DNA of 64,000 nucleotides from positions 186,001-250,000 of the forward strand of contig NZ_FNVA01000003.1 of assembly GCF_900108185.1 (NCBI RefSeq), in the 5' to 3' direction. Both the position numbers and the translations under genes were made by a program. This DNA is from Bryocella elongata. Lineage in GTDB: Bacteria; Acidobacteriota; Terriglobia; Terriglobales; Acidobacteriaceae. A model generated the notes under the pieces. It did not search any database, had not been told where the DNA came from, and saw only the letters and a program-made list of their open reading frames with translations. Shown in pieces: positions 46,395 through 55,611 of this stretch; the stretch's first letter is position 1, and each line of letters opens with the position of its first letter.

Positions 46395-47345
46395 ATGTCG
46401 CGGATTCTGATTACAGGCGTTGCAGGCTTCATTGGATCGAGCCTGGCGCGGGCCTTAACGGCCGAGGGCGCTACGGTCCGTGGCATAGACAACTTCTCCA
46501 CGGGGAAGCTGGACAACCTCGAAGGACTGCGCAACCGGATCGAGTTCATTGAAGGCGACGTGCAGGACGGCAAGGCCATGGAGTCGGCCTGCGCGGGCTG
46601 CGAGTATGTCTTTCACCAGGCGGCCATCCCGTCGGTTCCGCTCTCTGTCAAGGACCCGGTCGGCACCATGGACTCGAACCTGATGGGCACGCTGCAGGTG
46701 CTGGAGGGTGCACGCAAGGCTGGGGTCCGCCGGCTGATGTATGCCGCATCTTCGGCCGCCTATGGCGACGCCCCCGAGCAGCCCAAGCACGAACGCATGC
46801 TGCCGGCCCCCTGCTCCCCCTACGCCGTGCAGAAGCTGGCGGGAGAGCACCTGATCGCGAGCTACGCCCATTGCTATGGGCTGGATGCGGTGTCGCTGCG
46901 CTACTTCAACATCTTTGGCCCCAGACAGGATCCGGGTTCGCCCTACTCCGGCGTACTGGCGATCTTCATCGCGAAGATGCTCGCGGGCGAGACGCCGGTC
47001 ATCTACGGCGACGGCAGCACCAGCCGCGACTTCACCTACATCGACAACGTCGTCGCGGCCAACCTGCGCGTCGCGAAGACCTCGGCCAAGGTCGCCGGCA
47101 AGGTCTTCAACGTTGCCACGGGGAAGAGCACTACGCTCCTCGAGGCCTACGAGCTGATCAAGCGGGCTACCGGGTACAAGGGCGATGTGGCATTCCGGCC
47201 GGAACGCGAGGGCGATATTCTGCACTCGCTCGCTGACATCTCCCTGGCGCGTGAGACCTTCGGCTACGAGGTGGTTGCAGACTTCGCCTCGGGCCTGGAG
47301 AAGACTATCGCCTGGTGCAGGCAGACTTCGGCTGTCGCGGTCTGA
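46395..47345 (+). CDS. NAD-dependent NDP-sugar 4-epimerase (extended SDR, WbpP/GalE type)
   Basis: A 316-residue extended short-chain dehydrogenase/reductase starting at ATG 46395, seven bases after AGGG. The NAD loop is TGVAGFIGSSLARAL, the catalytic triad is in SSAAYGD and YAVQKLAGEHL (Tyr-x-x-x-Lys), and RYFNIFGPRQDPGSPYSGV plus YGDGSTSRDFTYIDNV are the substrate-side motifs of WbpP/UDP-GlcNAc 4-epimerases. It supplies galacto-configured nucleotide sugars for polysaccharide synthesis in this cluster. Which sugar is epimerised cannot be told. Confidence 0.87.
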   Translation: MSRILITGVAGFIGSSLARALTAEGATVRGIDNFSTGKLDNLEGLRNRIEFIEGDVQDGKAMESACAGCEYVFHQAAIPSVPLSVKDPVGTMDSNLMGTLQVLEGARKAGVRRLMYAASSAAYGDAPEQPKHERMLPAPCSPYAVQKLAGEHLIASYAHCYGLDAVSLRYFNIFGPRQDPGSPYSGVLAIFIAKMLAGETPVIYGDGSTSRDFTYIDNVVAANLRVAKTSAKVAGKVFNVATGKSTTLLEAYELIKRATGYKGDVAFRPEREGDILHSLADISLARETFGYEVVADFASGLEKTIAWCRQTSAVAV

Positions 47346-47375
47346 ACGGGCCTAGCCACAGGGCAGTTGGCCGCC

Positions 47376-48575
47376 TCATGCCTCGAGGCGGTTGCGCTCG
47401 AGGATGGCTTCGAAGACGCGGCCAATCGCTGACCAGGAGAAGCTCTGCTCGACGAGCTCGAGTGCGTTGGCAGCAGTCTCCATCGCGGCCTCGCGCTGTT
47501 CCAGCAGGCGCAGACAAGCGGCAGCGAACTTCGCAGGCTCATCGGCGATGAGGATGTCCTTGCCGTCGTTGTAGGTGAGTCCTTCGGCGCCAACCGTAGT
47601 TGAAACGGTGGGAAGGCCCGCCGCCATGCACTCGTAGATCTTCAGCCGGGTTCCACCACCGATGCGGATGGGGACGACAGAGACTGCGGACTCCCAGAGA
47701 TAGGGCCGGATATCCGGCACAGTGCCCGTGACGGTAACGCCGGGTACCGCCGCTGCCAGCTCGCGGATCTCGGCTGTCGGCTCTCGCCCGGCGATGGTGA
47801 ACGTCGTGCCGGGACGCTGCGCCAGGATGAGCGGAAAGACCTGGCCGAGAAAGAAGCGGACGGCATCGATGTTCGGGAGCCAGTCCATCGAGCCCACGAA
47901 GACCAGGCCCTGGCGCTTTGGCGACGTGACTGGCTGGCGGAAGTAGTCGAGGTCGACGCCGGTCGGCACACTGGCCACGTTGCTGACGCCGAAGATCTGC
48001 TGCATGCGGCGGGCGTCGAGGTCGGAGACGGCGATGACAGCCCTGGATGAGCGGCAGACGTTGCGCTCGTACATCTCCATGCGCTGGGCCTGCTGAGTAA
48101 AGAACCACTGCTTGAGTGGATTGCCGGCCTGGCTGGCGTGGCGCTGCCAGATGGTGGCCTCCACATTGTGCTCGAAGAGAACGGTGCGCGAGAGGTCCGG
48201 CATATTCGGCGCGCAGGCGAGGAAGTCGCAGACGATGGAGTCGAAGTGCTCGGATGCCATCTTCGCTGCGATCACGCTGCGAAGTCTTTCTGACGCATAA
48301 CGAGACACTGCAAGCGGAACCTGCTCCCAGAGGCTGGCCACGAGCTGCGGCACCATGCCCAGCGAGCCACGCTTGGGTGCCACATGGGAGACGACCGTCT
48401 GTGTGGTCGAGTACTCACCCGCGCGCTCGGGGCCCTCTGTATTTGCGGGGTCATTCAGCGCGGCGAAGTGAATCTCGTGGCGCTTGTGCAGCTCCCTGAG
48501 GGTTCCCAGGGAGCGGATCTGCGCACCGCGATCTGTGGGGTGAAGGAAGAATGGGCTGGCCCAGAGAATCTTCAT
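47376..48575 (-). CDS. Glycosyltransferase family 4-like enzyme
   Basis: A 399-residue GT-B fold enzyme. N-terminus ILWASPFFLHPTDRGAQIRSLGTL is the GT4 donor-domain start with the GAQIR loop; the C-terminal domain has VGSMDWLPNIDAVRFFL, the acidic-donor motif RIGGGTRLKIYECMAAGLPTVSTTVGAEGL (EX7E-like Glu) and a final helix. The protein resembles the glycosyltransferases associated with exopolysaccharide/exosortase loci. Acceptor and donor are unknown. It converges on the epimerase (30 nt between stops) and is divergent from the nucleotide-sugar dehydrogenase. Confidence 0.85.
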   Translation of the reverse strand: MKILWASPFFLHPTDRGAQIRSLGTLRELHKRHEIHFAALNDPANTEGPERAGEYSTTQTVVSHVAPKRGSLGMVPQLVASLWEQVPLAVSRYASERLRSVIAAKMASEHFDSIVCDFLACAPNMPDLSRTVLFEHNVEATIWQRHASQAGNPLKQWFFTQQAQRMEMYERNVCRSSRAVIAVSDLDARRMQQIFGVSNVASVPTGVDLDYFRQPVTSPKRQGLVFVGSMDWLPNIDAVRFFLGQVFPLILAQRPGTTFTIAGREPTAEIRELAAAVPGVTVTGTVPDIRPYLWESAVSVVPIRIGGGTRLKIYECMAAGLPTVSTTVGAEGLTYNDGKDILIADEPAKFAAACLRLLEQREAAMETAANALELVEQSFSWSAIGRVFEAILERNRLEA

Positions 48576-48667
48576 CCGTTCAGACTCTCCCGGAACATTG
48601 CTTCAGCTACCATGAACAGACACCGACATCGCGAAGAGATTGGACCGCAGAAAGCACCGTGCAGGCT

Positions 48668-49948
48668 GTGACACAGCGAAACATCATTGTAATGGGTCTG
48701 GGCTACGTAGGTTGCGTAAGCTCGGCCTGCCTGGCCGAGATTGGGCACAACGTACTGGGCGTCGATCGCGATCAACACAAGATCGAGATGATCGCGCAGG
48801 GGCAATCTCCGTTCTATGAGCCCGGCCTCACCGAGCTCGTTCAGCGCAATGTGGAGGCAAAGCGGCTACGCGCCGGGGCGCTGACGCGCGAGGCCGTCGC
48901 CGAAGCGGATGTGATGCTGCTGTGCGTCGGTACACCTTCGCAGGTGAACGGCAACATCGACCTGGGGCAGCTGCATCGCGTTGCCGCGGAGATCGCGGAC
49001 CTGGTGGGCGAGCGCTCGAAGCCGCTGGTGATTGCAGTTCGCAGCACCGTGTTCCCTGGAACCTGCGAAGCACTGCTGAGCTCTGTCTTCTCGGACAAGC
49101 CCAGTGTGCACCTGGTGTCGAACCCCGAGTTCCTGCGCGAGGGCGCCGCGGTAAAGGACTTCATGGAGCCCTCGCTGCTGGTGGTGGGCGGGACGAGTGA
49201 TGTGGCTTCGGCGATCGTCGCCGGGCTCTACAGCGCGCTCCCCGTCGAGGCGGAGATCGTGAGCCTGCGCACGGCGGAGATGATCAAGTACACCTGCAAT
49301 GCGTATCACGCGGTGAAGGTGGGCTTCGCGAACGAGATTGGATCACTGGCCTCGGCGTTGGGTGTCGACCCCATGCAGGTGATGGCCACGATGTGCAAGG
49401 ACACGAAGCTGAACACCTCGGCGGCTTATATGAAGCCGGGCTTTGCCTTCGGTGGATCGTGCCTTCCGAAGGATCTGCGCGCGCTGACCTTCCGCGCGTC
49501 GCGGCTGGATGTGAAGCTGCCGCTGCTGGAGAGCGTGCTGCCCTCCAACGACGAGCACCTGCGCCGCGGTATTCGCGCTGTTCTCGCGCTGCCCGGGAAG
49601 CGCGTCGGCATCTTCGGCCTCGCCTTCAAGGAAGATACCGACGACCTGCGCGAGAGCCCGATCATCGCGCTGGTGGAGTTCCTGCTGGGCAAGGGTCGCG
49701 AGACCCGCATCTACGATCCCCACATCCGGCTGGAGGCGATCTACGGCAGCAACCTGAGCTTCGTTGTCTCGGCGCTGCCGCATATCGGCAGGCTGATGGT
49801 GAAGAGCGTGGAGGAGCTGCTGACCGACACCGATGCGATTGTCATTGCGCAGAAGCCCTCGGCGGCAATGCTTGCAACGCTGCAGGCCAGCGGGAAGCCG
49901 ACACTGGATCTGACGAAGCTCGCTGCGATGGAGCAGAACGAAGCTTAA
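48668..49948 (+). CDS. Nucleotide-sugar dehydrogenase, GDP-mannose 6-dehydrogenase-like
   Basis: Cytoplasmic, about 426 residues from GTG 48668 (GTG 48659 is an equal candidate). The NAD loop is MGLGYVGCVSSACLAE; the catalytic cysteine Cys265 is in GFAFGGSCLPKDLRAL, and the C-terminal domain contains FGLAFKEDTDDLRESP. The GFAFGGSCLPKD version and overall C-terminal order resemble AlgD-type GDP-mannose dehydrogenases more than UDP-glucose ones. The product would be a hexuronic acid donor for an acidic exopolysaccharide. Its TAA shares the tetranucleotide TTAA with the stop of the convergent deacetylase-like gene. Confidence 0.85.
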   Translation: MTQRNIIVMGLGYVGCVSSACLAEIGHNVLGVDRDQHKIEMIAQGQSPFYEPGLTELVQRNVEAKRLRAGALTREAVAEADVMLLCVGTPSQVNGNIDLGQLHRVAAEIADLVGERSKPLVIAVRSTVFPGTCEALLSSVFSDKPSVHLVSNPEFLREGAAVKDFMEPSLLVVGGTSDVASAIVAGLYSALPVEAEIVSLRTAEMIKYTCNAYHAVKVGFANEIGSLASALGVDPMQVMATMCKDTKLNTSAAYMKPGFAFGGSCLPKDLRALTFRASRLDVKLPLLESVLPSNDEHLRRGIRAVLALPGKRVGIFGLAFKEDTDDLRESPIIALVEFLLGKGRETRIYDPHIRLEAIYGSNLSFVVSALPHIGRLMVKSVEELLTDTDAIVIAQKPSAAMLATLQASGKPTLDLTKLAAMEQNEA

Positions 49949-50982
49949 GAAGCGGCCGGCGCTACGATCTTGTCGATGGCGCTGTACATGCCATACGCGC
50001 TGGCCCAGTGCAGCTCGAGGTTGCGCGCGCGCGCGGCCTCTGCGATCCACTGGAACATCTTCGCCATGGGCGCGTTTGCGGAGCCATCGCCGAGGAGCGC
50101 CGCAGCGTTATCTTCGCGGGCCGTGTGGCCGAAGAGCTTCACGAAGATGTCGTCACCGATGCGCGGAGCGAGATCGAGCCAGCGCTGTACGCGGTAGGGC
50201 GTTGGGAGATCGTAGTTTGCCAGCTCGCTTGTCTCGACGCGTGGCAGCAGGCGGCCTTTGAAGCGCAAGCCAAGGGGACCGGTGATCATCAGCAGGTCTC
50301 CGCGGCGGCCTTCGCCCGGAGATGCGATGGTGCCGACGTCGAAGCCACGAGGCTTCGATGGATCGCCGTTGGTCCAGTAGATCTGGTTCACAATGCGCGA
50401 TTGCGTGGGAGACGGCGCCGAGGGCATGGTGAAGTCCGCATAGCAGCCGAGGTCGCGCAGGATCTGCAGCTCGCCCGTGACACCACAGCCAAAGCCGGTG
50501 GGGTGCGAGTTATCGAGCGCCCAGTTGCCGTGGATGAATCCGAAGACCGGTCTGCCGTCGCGCATGTGCAGCAGGCCATGGTCGTTGTGGAGCCGCGCGA
50601 TGAACTCACGCAGCTTGGCTTCAAAGCTCGCGGCGTTGTCGTTGAAGTGGTGGAGGTGGACCTCGACGTCGAAGGAGCCATCGCCGCAGAGAGAAGCGAT
50701 GTTGTCCACCAGGCCACGGTCGTACTCCTCCTGCGGATAGAACGCCGTGAAGCAGGGAGGCATGCCTGCGCTGTCGCGAGGGGCTTCGGCGGCGATGCGC
50801 GGCCAGCATTCGTGCCAGATCTTCATGCGCTGATACGCGCGGGCGAGGTCAACCCTGCCGTGCGGCTCGAAGTGGTCTGTGATTGCGACCCAGAGACGCT
50901 TCGCAGGGGGCTGGCCGATGCGGCTCAAGCGGCTGCGAAGGTAGCCTGGCAACCATAGGTCTGCGGATTTCGGGAAGGGCAT
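49945..50982 (-). CDS. Polysaccharide deacetylase-like (NodB-fold-like) protein in exopolysaccharide locus
   Basis: A 345-residue cytoplasmic or weakly exported protein without a clear signal peptide. Features: WVAITDHFEPHGRVD (candidate metal Asp and His), DVEVHLHHFNDNAASFEAKLREF with an HLHH cluster, FGFIHGNWALDN, PSAPSPTQSR and MFQWIAEAARARNLELHWASAYGM. The arrangement resembles carbohydrate-esterase/deacetylase barrels but it is not a clean NodB domain. It may modify the polysaccharide chain. Its stop overlaps that of the dehydrogenase gene in TTAA. Confidence 0.55.
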   Translation of the reverse strand: MPFPKSADLWLPGYLRSRLSRIGQPPAKRLWVAITDHFEPHGRVDLARAYQRMKIWHECWPRIAAEAPRDSAGMPPCFTAFYPQEEYDRGLVDNIASLCGDGSFDVEVHLHHFNDNAASFEAKLREFIARLHNDHGLLHMRDGRPVFGFIHGNWALDNSHPTGFGCGVTGELQILRDLGCYADFTMPSAPSPTQSRIVNQIYWTNGDPSKPRGFDVGTIASPGEGRRGDLLMITGPLGLRFKGRLLPRVETSELANYDLPTPYRVQRWLDLAPRIGDDIFVKLFGHTAREDNAAALLGDGSANAPMAKMFQWIAEAARARNLELHWASAYGMYSAIDKIVAPAAS

Positions 50983-51160
50983 GGGTCGATCGGCGCGAAG
51001 CTGGAGTGGCTTGAATCATTGTAGCGGCGCAGCAGGATGAGACGTACCTACGCAGCGGTAGAATCGGCATATCCATGAGCGGCAAGACAGGGAAGCGCAA
51101 CACCGCAGCGATGACGCGCCCTCGGACTTGTGCCGAGCTCCGGCGAGGGGCTCTCCGGCG

Positions 51161-52228
51161 ATGAGGATTCTGCATGCGGTCTATAGCCTGGAGATGGGTG
51201 GTGCGGAGGTCATCGTCGCGCAGCTTGCGCGCCTGCATCGCTCGCAGGGGCATGATGTCCGCATTGCCTGCTACTCGAAGCTGGGCGTGCTGGGCGAGGC
51301 TCTGAGGACGGAAGGCTTCGAGCTTTACGTGCTGGGTGAAGCGCATCCGCTGCTGACGATGGCTCGCTACTACAAGCTTATTGCGACGCTGGATCCCGAC
51401 GTGGTGCATTGCCACAACGTCGCACCAACGATCCAGGCCGCGCTTCCAGCGCGGCTGGCAAGCGTACGTTGCGTGTTGACGACGCGCCACGGGTTCACGC
51501 TCGATCCCTATCCACGCAACGAGGAGCTGAAGTACAACGCTGCAGGCCATGCCTGCGACCACATCGTGGGCGTGTGCCAGGCGGTGTGTGACGGCATCGA
51601 GATGGGTGCGCTTGCTGCGAAGGATCGAATTCGCAAGGTCTACAACGGTGCGTTGCCTCTTGCGCCAGTGAAGTCCGATGAGGTCCAGAAGCGTGGCTTC
51701 ACGCTGCTCTTCGTCGGGAGGCTGGAGCCGGTGAAGAACCTGACGACGCTGCTTGAGGGCGTAGCGCAGGCACGCGAGCATGTGCCTGGCCTCGCCTGCT
51801 GGATCGTCGGTGACGGTAGCGCACGTGCCGGTCTTGAAGCGCGGGCCGCAGAGCTTGGTCTCGGTGATGTTGTGCGCTTCTGGGGGATGCGCATGGATAC
51901 GGCGGCGTTCTTCTCCGCGGCGGATGTCTTCGTGATGAGCTCTGTGACCGAGGGCCTGCCGATGTCTCTGCTGCAGGCGATGAGCCTGGGCGTTCCGTCG
52001 ATCCTGACAGACGTAGGTGGTATGGGCGAGGTATCGCGGCTGACGCAGAGTGGGCTTCTCGTTCCCGTGGGCGACGGCGAAGCGTATGGCAGGGCGATCG
52101 TGCGCATGGCTACGGATGAGGCGCTGAGGTCTCAGCTCTCCACGCGCGCTCAGGATGAGTACGAGCGGCGTTTCACGCTCGAGCGCATGGGCGAGCACTA
52201 CCTCGAGCTTTATGCGAATCGCGTTTGA
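51161..52228 (+). CDS. Glycosyltransferase family 4 enzyme
   Basis: A 355-residue GT-B enzyme from ATG 51161 (GAGGGG upstream; an earlier in-frame start at 51128 adds 11 residues). N-terminal MRILHAVYSLEMGGAEVIVAQLARLHRSQGHDV is a hallmark GT4 start. The C-terminal domain carries LLFVGRLEPVKNLTTLLEG, DVVRFWGMRMDTAAFFSAADVFVMSSVTEGLPMSLLQAMSLGVPSI (with the catalytic Glu in EGLPM) and DVGGMGEV. It belongs to the exopolysaccharide locus but sits at its downstream edge. Confidence 0.88.
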   Translation: MRILHAVYSLEMGGAEVIVAQLARLHRSQGHDVRIACYSKLGVLGEALRTEGFELYVLGEAHPLLTMARYYKLIATLDPDVVHCHNVAPTIQAALPARLASVRCVLTTRHGFTLDPYPRNEELKYNAAGHACDHIVGVCQAVCDGIEMGALAAKDRIRKVYNGALPLAPVKSDEVQKRGFTLLFVGRLEPVKNLTTLLEGVAQAREHVPGLACWIVGDGSARAGLEARAAELGLGDVVRFWGMRMDTAAFFSAADVFVMSSVTEGLPMSLLQAMSLGVPSILTDVGGMGEVSRLTQSGLLVPVGDGEAYGRAIVRMATDEALRSQLSTRAQDEYERRFTLERMGEHYLELYANRV

Positions 52229-52408
52229 CTCAGGGCTGACTCAGCTGGCAGTGCTTTCCTGAACAACCTGTAGATGTGCATTCGGTTGCGGTACGGGAAC
52301 CGCCGTGCGCCTCCTCGCGTACCTTGCAATGCGAGTAGAAGGCCTTGGAGCGGATCGTCCGCACACTCATGGGGAGTGCGCGGCAACGGCCCAACTCGCC
52401 TAAAATCC

Positions 52409-55198
52409 ATGAACAACTCTGTCTTTGCCTCTCGATGGCTTCTGCTCGCCCCCACATTGGGCGCGGGCATGACTCTCTATGCGCAGGCAGCTGCGCCTGC
52501 ACGTTGCACGGTGTTGAGCGGCACCGTGCGCGACACGACCGAAGCCCTGATTCCAGGCGCGGCCCTGACACTTGACGGGCAGTCCGCGACCACGAGTGGT
52601 GCGGATGGCCTCTTCCGGTTTCCATGCGTCACTCCCGGTCGCCACACTCTGTTGGTCGCGAGTGATGGCTTCGCTGCGAAGAAGATCGATGTGAGCGCAC
52701 CACATGCCGCGGCGCTCAGTGTGATTCTTTCGCTGGAGCAGGTGGAGACGCAGCTCGACGTGGATGTGAGCGCGACAGCTGCGACCAGCGCCAACGCGAG
52801 CGGGCCGACGCAGACCATCGCCGGCGACAGGCTGCAGGCGCTTGCGGATGACCCCGATGATCTGCAGCGCGAGCTGACACAGCTGGCAGCAGCAGCAGGC
52901 GGCAACCCATCCAACACGACGATCGCCGTCGATGGCTTTCAGGACTCGAGCGCACTGCCGCCGAAGAGTTCCATCGCGTACATCGTGGTGAACCCGGATC
53001 AGTTTTCTGCGCAGTATCGCGAGCCACCGTTCGAAGGCGGACGAGTCGAGGTCTACACCAAGCCCGGGGCGAAGACCTTTCATGGAGCCCTGTTCGCAGT
53101 GAACGGCAGCCCGTGGATGAACGCTCGCGATCCTTTCTCGGTGAGCAAGGCCTCCATCGGCAAGCAGCGCTATGGCTTCGAGCTGAGCGGACCTGTCACG
53201 CAGAAGAACAGTGACTTTGCGGTCACGCTGGAGCACCGCTCGATCGACAACTTTGCCGTGGTCAATGCCGTGACGCTGGACGGCAGCGGGAATCAGACGT
53301 CGACCATCGCGAACGTGGCCACGCCACAACGGCTGTGGCTCGCGACGGCGCGCTACGATCTGCAGCTTGGTGCGAAGAATACGTTCATCGCCACGTACAG
53401 CGCGAACGTGAACCACCTCTCGAACCAGGGTGTGGGCGGAAGCACGCTGCAGGAAGGCGCCTATGATGCGCAGACGTACGAGCACATGTTCCGCATAAGC
53501 GATGTGACTTTGTTCAACGCGCACCTGATGCACGAAGCACGCGCGAGCTTCCGCTGGAGCGGGAGCGTGGACGCTCCTGTGTCAAACGCGCCGCAGGTTG
53601 GCGTGGCTGGCGCGTTCACGGGAGGTGGCTCAACGCTTGGCCCGCAGCATATTCGCGAGTTTCAGATTGAGTACGACGACGATGCGATCCTGACGACTAA
53701 GGCACATACGTTGAAGTTTGGCACGCAGTTCTTCAACTACCTGGAGCGGCGGCAACTGACGCAGAGCTTCAATGGGAGTTACGTGTTCGGCGGAGGCACT
53801 GCTCCCGTGCTGGATGCGAACAACAATGCCATCGCTGGACAGACCGAGACCATCACCGGAGTCGAGCAGTATCGCCGGGCGCTGCTTGGGTATGCGGGCG
53901 GACAACCGACGGCCTACAGCGTCGTGACGGGAACGCCGACCGTGAACTTCAACCAGGTGCGGGATACGCTGTTCTTCCAGGATGACTGGAATGCGGGCCA
54001 CGGGCTGCATGTAGCGTATGGCGTGCGGTATTACATTCAGAACGATCCGCTATTTGTCGGCTCGCTTGTGCCGCGCATCGGCCTGCTCTGGTCGCCGGAC
54101 AAGAAGGGCAGATGGACACTACATGCGCACTGGGGAATGTTCTCCGGCCAGGAAGGTACAACCTCCGAAGCGGAGATGCTGCGCGAAGACGGTGTGCACC
54201 GGATCACCAGCACGGTCTACAGCCCGACCTGCACAGGCGTCTTTGTAGCGAACACCTGCCAGCCGCTTTCGACGGGAACAGTGATCACGAGTCAACGTGA
54301 GTGGGGACCGCATCTCGGAGCGCAGACGTGGGGCGCTACCAATGTTGGCGGCACACGTGTTTTGCCTTACGGCTTCAACCTATCGATCGATTACTACGCC
54401 GTGCGCATGTGGGACATGATGCGGAGCAAGAACATCAACGCTCCGCTCAACGGTTCGCCGACCGGGCCACGGCCGGGGCCCGCGAACACCAACATCTACC
54501 GCGCCGAGAACAGCGCGCAGGGAACCGGCAACGCGGTCTTCGGCGGGCTGGAGAATCACAAGTTCAAGCGCGTGCAGTTCTTCGTAGGAGGGGTGCGTGT
54601 GAACCTGATCGACGACAACAACGACGACACGTTCTTTACGCCGCAGAATGCCAACAGCGACGCGGGCGAGTTTGCACGCAGGCTGAACCAGGGAGAGTGG
54701 AATGTCTTTGGGAACGCCACCGTTACGCTGCCGGAGAAGATCCAGGTGAGCTTCAACTACTCGGGACAGGGCGGCCATGTGTTCAACGTGACGACGGGCT
54801 TCGACAACAACGGTGATGGCGTCTTCAACGATCGCCCCACCTATGCTGTTGCAGGAACGCCACTGTGCTCCGTGAATCCCAACGCCACGCCTTGTGGGTA
54901 CGCGACGAAGTGGGGTGAGTTGGTCGCGAGCGGAGGCACGGGGGTCTTCCCGCGCGACAAGGGCGTGATGCCCTGGAGCAACTACCTCGACACGAACCTG
55001 CAGCGGACGTTCAAGCTCTCGCATAACGCGAAGGCGGATCATCCGCAGAGTGTCACGCTGAATGTGCGTTCGTCGAATGTACTGAACCACATGAACGTGA
55101 CGAGCGTGGGCGGAGTGCTGGGCTCGCCGCAGTTCGGTGTAGCGTACGCGGCTGATCCGGGTCGCCGGATCGAGGCTGGTGTTCGCTACAGCTTCTAG
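52409..55198 (+). CDS. TonB-dependent receptor-like protein with carboxypeptidase-regulatory domain
   Basis: A 929-residue outer-membrane protein from ATG 52409 (an upstream in-frame start at 52274 lacks signal-peptide logic). Signal peptide, then at about residues 35-110 a CarboxypepD_reg domain (VLSGTVRDTTEALIPGAALTLDG, GADGLFRFPCVTPGRHTLLV). The barrel includes FDNNGDGVFNDRP near the C-terminus and ends RRIEAGVRYSF with a terminal Phe, typical of acidobacterial Oar-like receptors. A plug-like segment spans about 160-270. No substrate-binding partner is adjacent. It follows the glycosyltransferase gene by 180 nt. Confidence 0.85.
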   Translation: MNNSVFASRWLLLAPTLGAGMTLYAQAAAPARCTVLSGTVRDTTEALIPGAALTLDGQSATTSGADGLFRFPCVTPGRHTLLVASDGFAAKKIDVSAPHAAALSVILSLEQVETQLDVDVSATAATSANASGPTQTIAGDRLQALADDPDDLQRELTQLAAAAGGNPSNTTIAVDGFQDSSALPPKSSIAYIVVNPDQFSAQYREPPFEGGRVEVYTKPGAKTFHGALFAVNGSPWMNARDPFSVSKASIGKQRYGFELSGPVTQKNSDFAVTLEHRSIDNFAVVNAVTLDGSGNQTSTIANVATPQRLWLATARYDLQLGAKNTFIATYSANVNHLSNQGVGGSTLQEGAYDAQTYEHMFRISDVTLFNAHLMHEARASFRWSGSVDAPVSNAPQVGVAGAFTGGGSTLGPQHIREFQIEYDDDAILTTKAHTLKFGTQFFNYLERRQLTQSFNGSYVFGGGTAPVLDANNNAIAGQTETITGVEQYRRALLGYAGGQPTAYSVVTGTPTVNFNQVRDTLFFQDDWNAGHGLHVAYGVRYYIQNDPLFVGSLVPRIGLLWSPDKKGRWTLHAHWGMFSGQEGTTSEAEMLREDGVHRITSTVYSPTCTGVFVANTCQPLSTGTVITSQREWGPHLGAQTWGATNVGGTRVLPYGFNLSIDYYAVRMWDMMRSKNINAPLNGSPTGPRPGPANTNIYRAENSAQGTGNAVFGGLENHKFKRVQFFVGGVRVNLIDDNNDDTFFTPQNANSDAGEFARRLNQGEWNVFGNATVTLPEKIQVSFNYSGQGGHVFNVTTGFDNNGDGVFNDRPTYAVAGTPLCSVNPNATPCGYATKWGELVASGGTGVFPRDKGVMPWSNYLDTNLQRTFKLSHNAKADHPQSVTLNVRSSNVLNHMNVTSVGGVLGSPQFGVAYAADPGRRIEAGVRYSF

Positions 55199-55243
55199 GA
55201 GCGCATGGCGGCCGGAGCGATCCGTGCCGCCTTGCTGCCCTGG

Positions 55244-55453
55244 CTACTTCTTGTCGGCTTCGTCCTTGTGCTCAGCGTGGTGCTGAACGGCAGCATTATG
55301 CTCGTGGGCTTCGCGGGCCTGTTCTTCGGCAAACTTTGTCTGCTCGTGGCTCGAAAGTCCCTGGTGCTGGTCCCGGGATGCAGCGGCGACATCGTGCGCG
55401 TGTTCCGATTGGAAGTGACGCTCGGCGGGACCGGAGTGCTGACTGTTAGGCAT
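55244..55453 (-). CDS. Small hydrophilic histidine- and glutamate-rich protein, unknown
   Basis: From the ATG at 55453, 69 residues with AGGAG 8 nt upstream on the minus strand; a longer frame to 55516 has no ribosome site. The product is extremely polar (HFQSEHAHDVAAASRDQHQG, HEQTKFAEEQAREAHEHNA) with no membrane or signal segment, and is predicted to be disordered or a short helix. It resembles small stress-response-type proteins but I cannot place it in a family. It ends 45 nt from the end of the convergent receptor gene. Confidence 0.5.
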   Translation of the reverse strand: MPNSQHSGPAERHFQSEHAHDVAAASRDQHQGLSSHEQTKFAEEQAREAHEHNAAVQHHAEHKDEADKK

Positions 55454-55538
55454 GTGCGTTCTCCTATATGTCTGTGAGATGCGGCGCACGGGTGTTTGGT
55501 GCGCTTCATCCCACACAGAACATTCGGCCTTTGTCCAA

Positions 55539-55577
55539 AAGCGAAAGAGCCCTGCGATTGGCAGGGCTCTTTCGCTT
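55539..55577 (-). terminator. Rho-independent terminator of the basic/CheY-like gene
   Basis: AAGCGAAAGAGCCCTGC and GCAGGGCTCTTTCGCTT form a perfect 17-bp stem with a 5-nt loop, 34 nt after the minus-strand stop at 55612 and followed on that strand by TTGG. It is the most stable hairpin in this part of the window. Confidence 0.8.
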
Positions 55578-55611
55578 GCATCCTGAGGGCCCGTGTGCGG
55601 CCCTCATAAAG

